The notes: generated from the sequence alone by a model not told the origin. Shown: positions 9,508 through 19,119, numbered from the stretch's first letter. The stretch: DNA of 50,158 nt from Stentor roeselii (GCA_006503475.1 RSEH01000315.1:1-50158); one strand, 5' to 3'. Numbers and translations: made by a program.

Positions 9508-12105
9508 TTAATTACCTTTCGTATATCTCTCAGCCCTTTCTTTAAGATGAACATATTCAGCTTCCAACTCCCTCAAAAGCGCATTAGTAACCTTTGCATG
9601 AATGACATCATCAACAAACTCCATATCAAAGACCTCAACAACCGGTGTATTCCCCTGAATACTCGCGAGTGCAAACATCAAGTCCTCAAACCTAGCCCCA
9701 GGTATATTTTTCCTAATCCTATCCAAAATAACAATAGCAGCCTTAAAGATAGTCTTCCATCCATCCAGAATAAACAAGTCCCAAAGCCTAGCAAGAGTCT
9801 CAGGCTTATTCTGCAAATGACTGGCAAAAAGCGTGATAAACCAAGGTGAAGAAAAGTGTCCAGAAGTGACACTCAACTGTTTAAACTGTTCATGCATTTC
9901 CGGAAGACTGATGCTGATAAGTCTATCAAGTTGGTAAAAGAACTGCTTCAGTTTTGGAAGATCATTTTCAAAGAGTTCAGTCATTTTGAACTTTTCAATG
10001 AGTGCGACCATGACTTTCAAAGACATTTCTTCATTTCGGAATTGTGTGAAAATAGTCCCGGCGATATAATTCATTCCTTGACAGTACCCGATGCCTTTAT
10101 TGTAAAACGCGTAGACGCTCAGCACGTTTTTCAGCGACTCACTTGGGACTATTGAAGAGTTTTGGTAACTTCTGGCAACATCCAAAGCGATCACCTCGTC
10201 GATATCGTCCTTCACTGAAGAGTTGACCTTGTTCAAAAAGGCTAAATAGTCAATTTCTCTCATATGTGACGCGAGCAGCTTGCTCCAAGTGAAGGTTCGA
10301 AGCATTTCAAGGTTTTTTTCAGGAAGTTGCCAATGAATCAAGCATCTTCGAAGGACAGGAATCATCAGCTGGAACCTCCAGACTTTGCAGACAAACAACA
10401 ACTGAACCAAATTTGGAGGAGGAAGAAAGTCCAGGGTAAGGCCGATGTGAAGCAAATGGCCGAATTTTTTTCTTTCTTTTTCTCTGGTTCTTAGGGACTC
10501 TTGAACGGGCGTCAAAAGTTCTGAGTTTGTTCGACGACTGGCTTCCAGTTCGGCTAAAAGAGTGCAGGTTCGGTTTTTGTCGAGATTTGACCTTTTTGAG
10601 CACATCAGGATTATTGAATTGCAGAGCTCTAGAGGCAGGGAGAGGAATGACATGTATGAACTGTATTGAGTCATTATTATGAAGGATGCTGTTTTCTCGT
10701 TTTCTTCGCCGGTTGGATCTTTTTGAAAAACTGAAGGGAATTTATTTGCTATTTTTTTTAAAGCACTGAAGATTCCTTTCTTTTTACCTGGGAACTTTGA
10801 CATGTTTTTTAGGGATTCTTTGTCATTAGCGATTTTTAAGGATATTGAGTATTCGATACTTTCTACCCATCTTAATGTATCAGTCCATATACTATGAGAA
10901 CTCAACATTTGAGATAAAAACTCTTTCTTCTTCCCACCAGTGCTAAAACATTGTAACAACGACAAGACCTTCCCAAACGTATACGGGTCACGATCCTCAT
11001 CAACAACCAAGCTAGTTAATAACGATTTGAAATAAGCAACAAGCATCAACATCTTCCCCTGAGTTAAATTGCTTCGATGCCTATTGCTATCAAGCAAGTC
11101 CAAAAAATAAACCCGAAAACTTCCAAACTTGAAAGACTCTGAAATTTTCCCATGGTCCGGCTCTTCAAAGTCCGCCTCACTAAAAGAGCTGTCAGAGTCT
11201 TCATCATTTCCAAGCACATAAAAAACAGCCTTATCAATTTCTTCTTCAAAGTTTTCACATCCATCTTTAATTTCAACTTCATTCAGCTCCTTCCTCTTAT
11301 CCCTCCACTTCTGATAACTGATGAACTCTTCTTTGACTACTCCTTTGTACTTCCCTTTGTGAATATCAACAAAGACTTTAATATCAATGTCACTGTTGAT
11401 GTTTAAAAGAAGACCTGAAACTTTTTCGAATTTTTCTGAGTTTTCGGTTTTTGCTAAACTTTTGACGAACTTTTCGAAGATGCTTCTTAAGAAATGGATG
11501 CGACTTTCCTCGTTTTGCTGTAAAATTTTCATGTTTTCAGGAACTGATCTGTCGAAGTCTTCAGTGAGTTTGTTCACGGTTTCGATGGCTTTGAAGTAGT
11601 CTTCACTTGATTTTTGGGCCTGGTTTCTGAGGTTTTGCTGGGATTTTGAGAGTTTTTCTTCAGATGTTGTCGATTTTTCAGCTGCTGCTGAGGTTTGGTA
11701 GTACTTGTGTCTTGTTTTTACCATGTTTTCCTTTGCCTTTGTTAGATGCTTGTGGATTAATTCACTTGATGTGGTATAAGGGTTTATGGTTTCAGTGAAG
11801 TGGTCTGAGAATAGGTCAAGTGGTTCAATTATTTCGATTTGCATGTTTTTGCAGAAGTCTTGAAGTTTTAACACTGAAGTTTTTAATGTTGAGTAAAGAC
11901 AATCAAGAGCGACTTCCAAGGTACTTGAGTCATCCTGTGCTTCAACCTGAAGCGACTCCAGGACTTTAAGCATGGAAACACAATAAGTTTCATTGACTTT
12001 CTTATACGATTTAAAAAACGCGGACAAATTAGAGACTTGTGCACATCCTTTTTTCATCTGTTTCGACACAACAAAGCACTTATCACAAAGATCACTATAG
12101 CTCAT
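9508..12105 (-). CDS. F-BAR-like and TBC domain RabGAP
   Basis: The C-terminal TBC domain (about residues 595-800 of 865) should speed GTP hydrolysis by a Rab GTPase in membrane traffic. Both catalytic fingers are present: Arg645 in IALDVARS (the IxxDxxR motif) and Gln676 in GYCQGMNY (the YxQ motif). LWDLFILDGW (774-783) also fits the family. The N-terminal 230 residues are helical and coiled, and residues 25-55 (AFFKSYKKVNETYCVSMLKV) resemble the start of an F-BAR (FCH) membrane-curving domain. An acidic stretch follows at about 285-320, then a helical region of unknown fold (330-560). The gene lies 44 bp downstream of a coiled-coil gene on the same strand. RabGAP activity is a firm inference; the F-BAR call is moderate; the target Rab is unknown. 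Confidence 0.8.
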   Translation of the reverse strand: MSYSDLCDKCFVVSKQMKKGCAQVSNLSAFFKSYKKVNETYCVSMLKVLESLQVEAQDDSSTLEVALDCLYSTLKTSVLKLQDFCKNMQIEIIEPLDLFSDHFTETINPYTTSSELIHKHLTKAKENMVKTRHKYYQTSAAAEKSTTSEEKLSKSQQNLRNQAQKSSEDYFKAIETVNKLTEDFDRSVPENMKILQQNEESRIHFLRSIFEKFVKSLAKTENSEKFEKVSGLLLNINSDIDIKVFVDIHKGKYKGVVKEEFISYQKWRDKRKELNEVEIKDGCENFEEEIDKAVFYVLGNDEDSDSSFSEADFEEPDHGKISESFKFGSFRVYFLDLLDSNRHRSNLTQGKMLMLVAYFKSLLTSLVVDEDRDPYTFGKVLSLLQCFSTGGKKKEFLSQMLSSHSIWTDTLRWVESIEYSISLKIANDKESLKNMSKFPGKKKGIFSALKKIANKFPSVFQKDPTGEENEKTASFIIMTQYSSYMSFLSLPLELCNSIILMCSKRSNLDKNRTCTLLAELEASRRTNSELLTPVQESLRTREKERKKFGHLLHIGLTLDFLPPPNLVQLLFVCKVWRFQLMIPVLRRCLIHWQLPEKNLEMLRTFTWSKLLASHMREIDYLAFLNKVNSSVKDDIDEVIALDVARSYQNSSIVPSESLKNVLSVYAFYNKGIGYCQGMNYIAGTIFTQFRNEEMSLKVMVALIEKFKMTELFENDLPKLKQFFYQLDRLISISLPEMHEQFKQLSVTSGHFSSPWFITLFASHLQNKPETLARLWDLFILDGWKTIFKAAIVILDRIRKNIPGARFEDLMFALASIQGNTPVVEVFDMEFVDDVIHAKVTNALLRELEAEYVHLKERAERYTKGN

Positions 12106-12149
12106 TTATATTAATCTAATCAACCTGTGAACAAACAGAATTATTAAAG

Positions 12150-13190
12150 TTAAAAATTTAACACTTTCATTTTCTTAAGTACTAAAGCGATTCGTGAGTT
12201 TTCTCTCATCAGTTCAAAGTTTTCTTTACTGATATCATTCAAGGTTTCATTGCATTTCTGGATGTCAATAGCATAAAGCCCGATTTTTCTTTCACAGCTG
12301 TTGATCTTCGACACCAGCTTGGACCGAACAGCCTGTATCAGTTCTTTTCCTGAAGACAAAGTGTTTCTCTTATGCGAGGGACTTTCAAAAGAGTCATTAC
12401 TGAGTGTGTAGGCCCTGAAATGAGCAGGTTCTTCAATATCCGACTCTTCAAACTCTAAAGTGACATCAGGTTCTTCATTTTCAATTGAAAGTCGAATGAC
12501 TCTTCCAAACCCTTCCCTTACATTAACAGGATTTCTAAGAAGTGCTTGAAGGATCTGAGCCTTGTTCCAATTTTTCTTATAAGAACTGATTAAATGGTTT
12601 TTGAAGTTAATGCCAAAGCAAACTTTTTCTTCTAAAAAATCGATGAAGTTCCTGATTTCCTCAACCTTTTCATACATATCCAAAATATCTGCCTGCAGTG
12701 GGACTATCAAACATCCGTCAATTGTTTGCTTGTAACTCATTTGCAGCTCGAGTTCTGAATTTTGCTTTTGCAGGTCGTAAATCAGTTTATCCTTCCGGTC
12801 AATGTGAAAGCGTGCTTCTTGCAACTGCTCTTCGAAATCACTGACAACTTCTGAGAACTTTTCACTGTGTTCATGTTCCAACAAGTCATTTATAAGGATT
12901 TTGCTTACTGCGACTTTTCGCTCGTTTTCCACTTCTTTGAGTTGTTTTATTAGCTTCGAGATGTCCTCGACAAGGGTTTCCATTGAAAGAGCTGGAGCCA
13001 GTTCTTCGTCCACTGGAAGGCTGTCTTTGTTTTGGGACTTTAGAAGTTGCAGAATTAATTCGCTGTGGTGTGAAAGGTTTTGCTCAAGTGTATCGACGTA
13101 GTCTTTCGCGTTTTGTGACTCGAATTCGAACTTCTTTGGACTTCCTAAGAGAGATCTTGGAGAAATCACTGAGGAGAAAGAGTTTTCCAT
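12150..13190 (-). CDS. Coiled-coil protein, function unknown
   Basis: A 346-residue intact frame. Residues 25-150 and 285-340 look like coiled coils with heptad leucines and many Glu and Lys. Between them lies an acidic stretch (about 230-265) rich in Glu, Asp and Pro. The N-terminus has Ser-Pro sites (ISPRSLLGSPKKF) that could be phosphorylated. There are no membrane, zinc or enzymatic motifs. It is transcribed in the same direction as the F-BAR/TBC gene, 44 bp upstream of it, and away from the coiled-coil gene at 13569. Many heterotrich genes of this type encode centriole, basal body or cortical proteins, but nothing here proves that. Confidence 0.75.
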   Translation of the reverse strand: MENSFSSVISPRSLLGSPKKFEFESQNAKDYVDTLEQNLSHHSELILQLLKSQNKDSLPVDEELAPALSMETLVEDISKLIKQLKEVENERKVAVSKILINDLLEHEHSEKFSEVVSDFEEQLQEARFHIDRKDKLIYDLQKQNSELELQMSYKQTIDGCLIVPLQADILDMYEKVEEIRNFIDFLEEKVCFGINFKNHLISSYKKNWNKAQILQALLRNPVNVREGFGRVIRLSIENEEPDVTLEFEESDIEEPAHFRAYTLSNDSFESPSHKRNTLSSGKELIQAVRSKLVSKINSCERKIGLYAIDIQKCNETLNDISKENFELMRENSRIALVLKKMKVLNF

Positions 13191-13568
13191 ATTTATGTGA
13201 CTTGGGAGAGTTTGATTAATTCTTCTAAATGAGTTTGGGTTTGAGGAAATTGGTTTTAATTATTGTTGATGAATTATTAGTGCTTGTTTAAAGGGAAATC
13301 ATAATTTCTTTTGATTTTTTTATTTTAAGGGTTCTGGAGTGACTGTGTCACTTTGAATCTCGAAGAAAGAACTTAATAATAAATTCACTGATCATCAACT
13401 ATATTGATAAATTCATTGTTATTGACTTGTATACAAATCCGTTTGTAACTATTTAAATAAATAAAATCTCCATCCTTAAAACCTACCACCTTTCAAACAC
13501 GCCTCTTAATTCTCAACCAACACAAATAATTCTCAAAATGAATAAAAAATAATTAAAATATCAAAAAA
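13191..13568. other. Intergenic region between divergent genes
   Basis: About 378 bp, AT-rich, separating the starts of two divergent coiled-coil genes. It must hold the 5' ends and promoters of both. I see no specific motif that I can name. Confidence 0.5.
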
Positions 13569-14873
13569 ATGCAAAATCTCAGCATCCTCCAAGCCCAAGT
13601 CGAGTCCCTAAAAGAAATGATCGAAGTGATGGAGCATTCGAACCCAGACACCTTAGCCAAAAAGTGGCGGCTGAAGGTTTTCGAGGAGCTGGTCCGAAAC
13701 AAGCAGCAGCAGATCCTTCACACAATAGAACTAAAAAAATTCAAAGAAGACGAAAAAAAGTTCCGAGCGAAAGAATCCCAAATAAAAGCCGCACTCGAAT
13801 CAGCTCATTTACAAGCCTCTTCTCTCAGTCTAGAAAGAAGTAAATTGCAAAAAGAAGTGCAAGTCCTTCAATCTCGTTTGCGCAGTGGCAGCTTTTCATC
13901 AGCCTTTCTGATGTCTCTTCAATCAACATTCACGAACAACTTAGACCTTCACAGCAAAGTCCTTTCAATGCTTGACGCTTTCAACCACCGCATCACTTTT
14001 TCAATGAGCAAAGTGAAAACAGCGAAAATTCTTCATACCCGCGAAATTTTCGCTTTGAGGAATAAAGTCGCAGAAGAAGCCACTGAGCAAAAGCGCCTCA
14101 GCCAAGAACTGTCAAGACTGGAAAAATTGGACTCAAGTCATGAAGCGCTGCTTTACGAAAACGAGAAACTTACTCAACAGCTGTTATCAGTGAACGAACG
14201 ACTGAAGCAGGCGGAAAAACATGCGAAAAACCTTCTGGAGGACTCAAATGAAAAGTTTAAAAGTATTGTTGGCGAACTTGAGCTTCAACTTGATGATAAA
14301 GTCTCTGAAAATAATCAACTTCTGGTCCAGCTTAGTTCGAGTTCGAAGACTGTCGAGAAACTCAAGAAGCAGGTTCAGGGAATTCAAGAGAACTTCAAAG
14401 CCTTGCAACAGGAAAACGAAATTCTTCAACTCACGCAAAAAACTCTTCAAAGCACTGTAAACGACCTGAGAATTGAAAACAGTTCACTTAAAACCGAATT
14501 GAAAAGAACTGAACTTTCTGCTGAAGCTTTTCAGGCCCAACAAGGAAAAATCCAAGATCAAGAAGCTCAAATCACCTTTTTAAACCAGGACTTGATGGAA
14601 AAAGCGATGCTCATTCAACAGCTTCAGCTCGACATGCAAAAACTCGAAGACGAGCTTCAAGACTCTGAATCTTCTCAAGAAGGCTTGAGAGTAAAGTTGC
14701 TGAAACTTGAGCAAATCTCAAAAGACTTAAGAAAAGAGCGAGACATTCTGATAGAAACCTTGAAAAAGTCTCAGAATAAAGGAAAAGACGAAGAAGTCCA
14801 GACAGAAACGCATGTAAATTCAGCGACATTGAAAAAAACTAGAGCTGTTCGAGTAGATGATGATATAAACTAA
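13569..14873 (+). CDS. Long coiled-coil protein, function unknown
   Basis: The 434 residues are almost all coiled coil, with heptad repeats from about residue 5 to 410 and only a short break near residues 115-145 (SFSSAFLMSLQSTFTNNLDLH). The composition is rich in Gln, Glu, Lys, Leu and Ser, without membrane or enzyme motifs. The C-terminal 25 residues are basic and acidic mixed and not coiled. A structural role at the cortex, basal body or another filament system is plausible but unproven. Its TAA stop (14871-14873) directly abuts the stop of VPS28 on the other strand, so the two transcripts must overlap at their 3' ends. Confidence 0.75.
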   Translation: MQNLSILQAQVESLKEMIEVMEHSNPDTLAKKWRLKVFEELVRNKQQQILHTIELKKFKEDEKKFRAKESQIKAALESAHLQASSLSLERSKLQKEVQVLQSRLRSGSFSSAFLMSLQSTFTNNLDLHSKVLSMLDAFNHRITFSMSKVKTAKILHTREIFALRNKVAEEATEQKRLSQELSRLEKLDSSHEALLYENEKLTQQLLSVNERLKQAEKHAKNLLEDSNEKFKSIVGELELQLDDKVSENNQLLVQLSSSSKTVEKLKKQVQGIQENFKALQQENEILQLTQKTLQSTVNDLRIENSSLKTELKRTELSAEAFQAQQGKIQDQEAQITFLNQDLMEKAMLIQQLQLDMQKLEDELQDSESSQEGLRVKLLKLEQISKDLRKERDILIETLKKSQNKGKDEEVQTETHVNSATLKKTRAVRVDDDIN

Positions 14874-15482
14874 TTAAGCTCCCATGCAGTCTTTAAATCC
14901 TCTGTAGGCCTGGTCAATGTCAAACTCAAGTTGCTGGGCCTGTTCAGGAGAAAGTTCATCAAAAACGTTCATCCTGCTCAGTCTCAACAGCCAGTCTTGC
15001 ATACTTTTACCTCCTTGATAACTAGCAGGCACTCCAGGTACTTTTCCTAAATTCGAAACAACATCTTGTAAAATCGGGATCAATTTATCAACACTTCTCA
15101 TTTCCAGCTGGAGAGCGTTGTTGGCAGTAATGAAACTCTGAGTGGCTGCTATGATGAAACTTGTCTTCGGACGGTCAACCTCAGTAGCTTGGGTGTCTAG
15201 AGCAGTGATTCCAAGCAAGAGCCTTTTATAAGACATCTTACAAGAAGTAGTCAGTCCGTATTTCTGCATAAACTGGTCAAGGCCGGGGTAAGACCCTTCT
15301 AAACTTTCGACCATTGTTTTATACTGCCCGATGAGTTTGCGACAGAGACTGTTGTAGTCTTCTTCAGAGATCTTGTCACTGACATGCGCTTTTTCAAGTA
15401 CCTCGACAGTTCTGATGATGGAATAAATGATGGCTTCATTGTCGAATATTTCTTTTTCTTCTTGAGTGAATTCAATTTCCAT
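14874..15482 (-). CDS. VPS28: VPS28, ESCRT-I subunit
   Basis: VPS28 is a core subunit of ESCRT-I, which sorts ubiquitinated membrane proteins into multivesicular bodies; its C-terminal domain links to ESCRT-II/III. The 202-residue protein is close to the usual length of about 220. The N-terminal half has the family pattern VEVLEKAHVSDKISEEDYNS (about 27-46), then KLIGQYKTMV and FMQKYGLTTSCKM. The C-terminal four-helix region includes QSFITANNALQLEMRSVDKL, WLLRLSRMNVFDELSPEQ and QQLEFDIDQAYRGFKD. All are recognisable VPS28 features. Its start is 52 bp from the start of the secreted GH57-like gene on the other strand, and its stop touches that of the coiled-coil gene. Identification is confident. 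Confidence 0.9.
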   Translation of the reverse strand: MEIEFTQEEKEIFDNEAIIYSIIRTVEVLEKAHVSDKISEEDYNSLCRKLIGQYKTMVESLEGSYPGLDQFMQKYGLTTSCKMSYKRLLLGITALDTQATEVDRPKTSFIIAATQSFITANNALQLEMRSVDKLIPILQDVVSNLGKVPGVPASYQGGKSMQDWLLRLSRMNVFDELSPEQAQQLEFDIDQAYRGFKDCMGA

Positions 15483-15534
15483 TAAAATTATCTTGCTAGA
15501 CTATTCTTTCTAACTGGTGAAAAAATGTCCATAA

Positions 15535-17562
15535 ATGAGTCTTATTCTTCTAAACCTCGTTTCTGTCTCATTCGCAACTCAGCTTGCAGTCACGTACATG
15601 TGGCACTTGCAACAGCCCATCTACTGGCCTGCCACAAGTCACTACAACGCTGCTCAGTACCAGTTTGCCTGGGAGTCGATCCAGTACAAGTCCCAGCAAG
15701 GAGGCCATCCTCAAAACGACGTGGGTGGAATTTTTTCAGTTGATGACCGAATCGCGATTTATCAGTACCGAGCCGCTGACTCGATTTCGACGGTCAACGC
15801 TCCGAAGTTCGGAGCTCAGATGTCGTACCCTGGAGACTTGATTGAAAACGTCGGGTCGCTCGGAGCCCAGAACGCTTATGGATACTCTCCTCAGTGGAAT
15901 CAACGATATACCCAGTTTAGACAGCAGAAGAACTCGGGAGGCTTCACCAAACTTGATATTGTCGGCTTTCCTTATCATCATACTATGAGTCCTCTTGTAC
16001 ATCAGAGAGCGTTTTTGAAGGATATCTTGATTGGGCAGATTGCGACTCAGAAGGCCTTCGGACCTGGAGTTTCGAAAGGATTTTTCCCTGCTGAAATGGC
16101 TTTTAGTGAAACTCTTATTCCGGCACTTGTGCAAGCCGGGTATCAGTGGGTTATTGTCCCGAATACGCATATCTCTAGAGCTGTGCAGAATTATCAGTTT
16201 AGCAAGTATGGGGATAATAATACACCTCCCAACCCTGCTGATCAGATCAACCCTGCTCAGCAGAACTGGTATAAAATGACCATTTCTAGAGGATGTGTCA
16301 CTAATAATGCATATCCCTACTCATACCGTCCACATTATGCTCAATATGTTGATCCAAATACGGGACAGGCAAGCAAAATTATTGTAGTTCCAAGTGCTAT
16401 GGGAATGTCCTGGCTTGACGGGTATCAGTGCTATAATACTAATGATATGGATGCAATTAGTGGAATTGCTGATCCTAAACATCCAGAGCTCATTGTCCTT
16501 GCGCATGATGGAGACAATGCTTTTGGAGGAGGTTATTCATACTACATGGAGTGTGTTCAAAATTTGATGAACCAAGCTATGGGAAAGGGATACGAACCAA
16601 CAACAATCCAGCAATATCTTAATGATTATCCCGTTGACCCAACCGACATAGTCCACGTCGAAGACGGTGCCTGGGTGAACGCCGACGGTGATTTCGGTGA
16701 CCCGACATTTGTAAACTGGAACTGGCCCCTATTCCTTCAAAACGGTACCTTCGACGTTCCAAACGGTTGGAGTGACAAGCAAAGACACTACGCAATAGCA
16801 ACAGCAGCTGAAAACTGGGTGGAAACCGCAGAAGACGTGACAGGTCCATGTCGTTTAGAAGAGATCCAAAGTCCAGATTCCGGCGCAACGAACGCCGAAA
16901 TTGCTTGGCACCATTACCTGCCTTCTCTCGCCTCGGACTACCTGTACTACGGCACGGGGACCCTAGACATGTGCATGAAGGACACGATAGCTTGCAACCC
17001 TGCAATTATTTACGCCCAGAAAGCGCTGAGCGGCAGCTACTCCGACAAGACCCCGCCCTCTGTGTGGACTCCTTATCGCCTGCCCTACAACCCGGGAGGG
17101 TACCAGTATGGTTCTTTGAGTAAATATCAGTACGTCCTGCAGCCCACTGACTTCTGGGTCTATACCTTTGCTTATGACGTGAGCGGCATTAGCCGTGTTC
17201 AGCTCTTTGTTAGGCAGGATAAGGACGGGAAGAACCCGATGACTGAGAATTATAACGAAGTTTATACGTGTGACACTCAGTATGTCACTCAGTGGCAGGC
17301 TTATAATATGATTGACAGGCAGTTTCCGAAGGGAAACTATTATAACTGGACTAATGACTGCTTTTCGGATATGAGTGAACTTCCGAGTTATATCGCTGAT
17401 GAGTATTATGTTCAGGTGACTGGATTCCAAAATGTTTTACTTGATTATTATATTGAAGCTGAAGATACCAAAGGAAATGTGTTCAAGACGAATATTTATC
17501 ATGTCTATGTTGACAGTGGACTTCCTCATGAAAACGACCCCAACTTAGCAGATACTCAGTAA
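15535..17562 (+). CDS. Secreted glycoside hydrolase family 57-like protein
   Basis: GH57 enzymes hydrolyse or rearrange alpha-glucans and related sugars. This 675-residue protein begins with a signal-peptide-like segment (1-14, ending SVSFA). Family regions are visible: WHLQQPIYWP (23-32; the usual HxHQP has Gln26 for the second His), GFPYHH (144-149), the nucleophile region GFFPAEMAFSETLIPALVQ with Glu187, and LAHDGDNAFGG with Asp325 as likely acid/base. Later parts (VEDGAWVNADGDFGDP and a C-terminal beta-rich section from about 530) match long bacterial members of this group as I recall them. Coding DNA is GC-richer than in some neighbours. The start chosen lies 10 bp after another ATG in a different frame. 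The exact substrate is unknown; secretion suggests food-vacuole digestion. Bacterial origin is possible but untested. Confidence 0.75.
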   Translation: MSLILLNLVSVSFATQLAVTYMWHLQQPIYWPATSHYNAAQYQFAWESIQYKSQQGGHPQNDVGGIFSVDDRIAIYQYRAADSISTVNAPKFGAQMSYPGDLIENVGSLGAQNAYGYSPQWNQRYTQFRQQKNSGGFTKLDIVGFPYHHTMSPLVHQRAFLKDILIGQIATQKAFGPGVSKGFFPAEMAFSETLIPALVQAGYQWVIVPNTHISRAVQNYQFSKYGDNNTPPNPADQINPAQQNWYKMTISRGCVTNNAYPYSYRPHYAQYVDPNTGQASKIIVVPSAMGMSWLDGYQCYNTNDMDAISGIADPKHPELIVLAHDGDNAFGGGYSYYMECVQNLMNQAMGKGYEPTTIQQYLNDYPVDPTDIVHVEDGAWVNADGDFGDPTFVNWNWPLFLQNGTFDVPNGWSDKQRHYAIATAAENWVETAEDVTGPCRLEEIQSPDSGATNAEIAWHHYLPSLASDYLYYGTGTLDMCMKDTIACNPAIIYAQKALSGSYSDKTPPSVWTPYRLPYNPGGYQYGSLSKYQYVLQPTDFWVYTFAYDVSGISRVQLFVRQDKDGKNPMTENYNEVYTCDTQYVTQWQAYNMIDRQFPKGNYYNWTNDCFSDMSELPSYIADEYYVQVTGFQNVLLDYYIEAEDTKGNVFKTNIYHVYVDSGLPHENDPNLADTQ

Positions 17563-17579
17563 TAGTTAGATCTTTACAA

Positions 17580-19100
17580 TTAATATTCACTAAAATATGG
17601 ATGTTTCAAGGCTTCTTCTGCGGATGGTCTTTCTTCAGCTTCGAAACTGAGTAGCTTAGATAAAAGATCTGTAAATAAAGACCCTCCTAACTCATTCAAA
17701 GTCTCTATCCAGGAGTTTTCTCTATTTTTTTCTGAAAAAGTGGCATGAAAACTATGCAGGTCTTTAGAAAATTCAGTAATCTGCTTAACCCTTACATTTT
17801 CAAGTACTTCTTCATTACTTTCCCCAGGAAACAGCACCTCACCTGTAATGAGTTCAGCTAAAACACATCCAAGACTCCAGATATCAGTTTTCATTGAAAA
17901 TTTTCTATTTTTCAGGACTTCAGGTGGTTTATAACACCTGAAAGCAATTTGACTGAGATGTTGTTCAACATTAATTGAAGAAAAACCGATCAGTTTAACT
18001 TGAAAGTGATTCAAAGTCCTCCTGGTAAGCGGCGAGTCAAGCAAAATATGTCCAGGGGTGAGATTCGAATGCACAACACCCTTCGAGTGAATGAAACAAA
18101 GCGCATGAAGGACCTGTCTAGCGATTTTTTGAATATTTCTATCATTAAGCCAGAAAGAAGTTGCCGTGTTCGAGTTGATTTGTGCCAAGCTCTCTCCAAG
18201 TAGTTCAAAAACAATGACAAGACTTTCTTTATAGTAAAAAAATTCAATCATCTGGACGACTGACTTGTCAGCGACTCCTCTTTTCAACAAGTTCATCGTC
18301 TTGACCTCATCAAGTCCAAAGTCAAAAGATTCCTTCTGGCTATGAAGGACCTTCAAGTAAACCTTCTTCCCCTTCAAATCAACGCAGGCCAGAGTCGTCT
18401 TCACGCCATTCGAAGTCAAAAGGCTTTCAATTCTATATCTCTCCGAAACAAGTCCTCCAGGGGCAAAAGCCTTGCTGGTCAACTCAGCAGAACTCGCAAC
18501 GTGAAGCGAGTCTTCAAGGATCTTGTCACAGTCAAAACTTGACTGCTGCTCTTTTAAAAACTTTTCAAAGTCCTTGCAGTCATTTTCCTGTGGCATAGGA
18601 ATTTCAGTGTTTTCATCAATTTGACCGAATGAAAAGTTTGAGGTTTCGTCGCCTTCATTGTTAGAAAATGAAAAATCCTGAGTTTTTTGCAGACTTTTTC
18701 CAGTGCTTCTCAAGTTTCCAGGGTGTAAAGAAGAACTGTTTCCGAACTTTTCCAGACATTTCGCTTCGATTTGAAGGATTTTCAGTTGTTTTTCATTGAT
18801 TGCTTCCATTTCAAAAGAAATTTGATTCAAAGCTCGATGAAAGAGTCCTTCAAGATGCTGGACCTGTCCTGACTTATCAGAAAAAATATGTTTTAAGCCG
18901 TCGATTTCGTGTTTTAAGCTTGAAATCTCTTTTTCATGTTTACACTTCGCAGTTTTTTCACTTCCAGTGGTGTTCTGGCTGTAAAGCGGTGAAAAGCTCT
19001 GAGGAAAACCCGCGAAAGGGTCTTCTTTGCGATGCTCAAGTGCGTCGAGGCAGTCTTCAATCGAGGCGAGGCTATTGTCGAATGGTAAAAATTTAGACAT
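17580..19100 (-). CDS. DYRK-like pseudokinase with coiled-coil N-terminus
   Basis: Residues 221-503 of 506 form a protein-kinase fold close to the DYRK/PRP4 part of the CMGC group: VVHSNLTPGHILL, VKLIGFSS, CYKPPEVLKN, TDIWSLGCVLAELITGEVLF. Catalytic residues are missing. The HRD-type aspartate is Asn346 (HSN), the following Lys and Asn are Thr348 and His351, and the DFG aspartate is Gly372 (IGF). Lys250 (VYLKVL) is retained; a glycine-rich loop is not seen. The protein is therefore predicted to be catalytically dead and to act as a scaffold or allosteric partner. The N-terminal 120 residues contain a coiled coil (about 55-115). The gene follows another coiled-coil gene by 19 bp on the same strand and converges with the GH57 gene at 17 bp. 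Confidence 0.8.
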   Translation of the reverse strand: MSKFLPFDNSLASIEDCLDALEHRKEDPFAGFPQSFSPLYSQNTTGSEKTAKCKHEKEISSLKHEIDGLKHIFSDKSGQVQHLEGLFHRALNQISFEMEAINEKQLKILQIEAKCLEKFGNSSSLHPGNLRSTGKSLQKTQDFSFSNNEGDETSNFSFGQIDENTEIPMPQENDCKDFEKFLKEQQSSFDCDKILEDSLHVASSAELTSKAFAPGGLVSERYRIESLLTSNGVKTTLACVDLKGKKVYLKVLHSQKESFDFGLDEVKTMNLLKRGVADKSVVQMIEFFYYKESLVIVFELLGESLAQINSNTATSFWLNDRNIQKIARQVLHALCFIHSKGVVHSNLTPGHILLDSPLTRRTLNHFQVKLIGFSSINVEQHLSQIAFRCYKPPEVLKNRKFSMKTDIWSLGCVLAELITGEVLFPGESNEEVLENVRVKQITEFSKDLHSFHATFSEKNRENSWIETLNELGGSLFTDLLSKLLSFEAEERPSAEEALKHPYFSEY

Positions 19101-19119
19101 TTAAATAATATTTCTTAAT

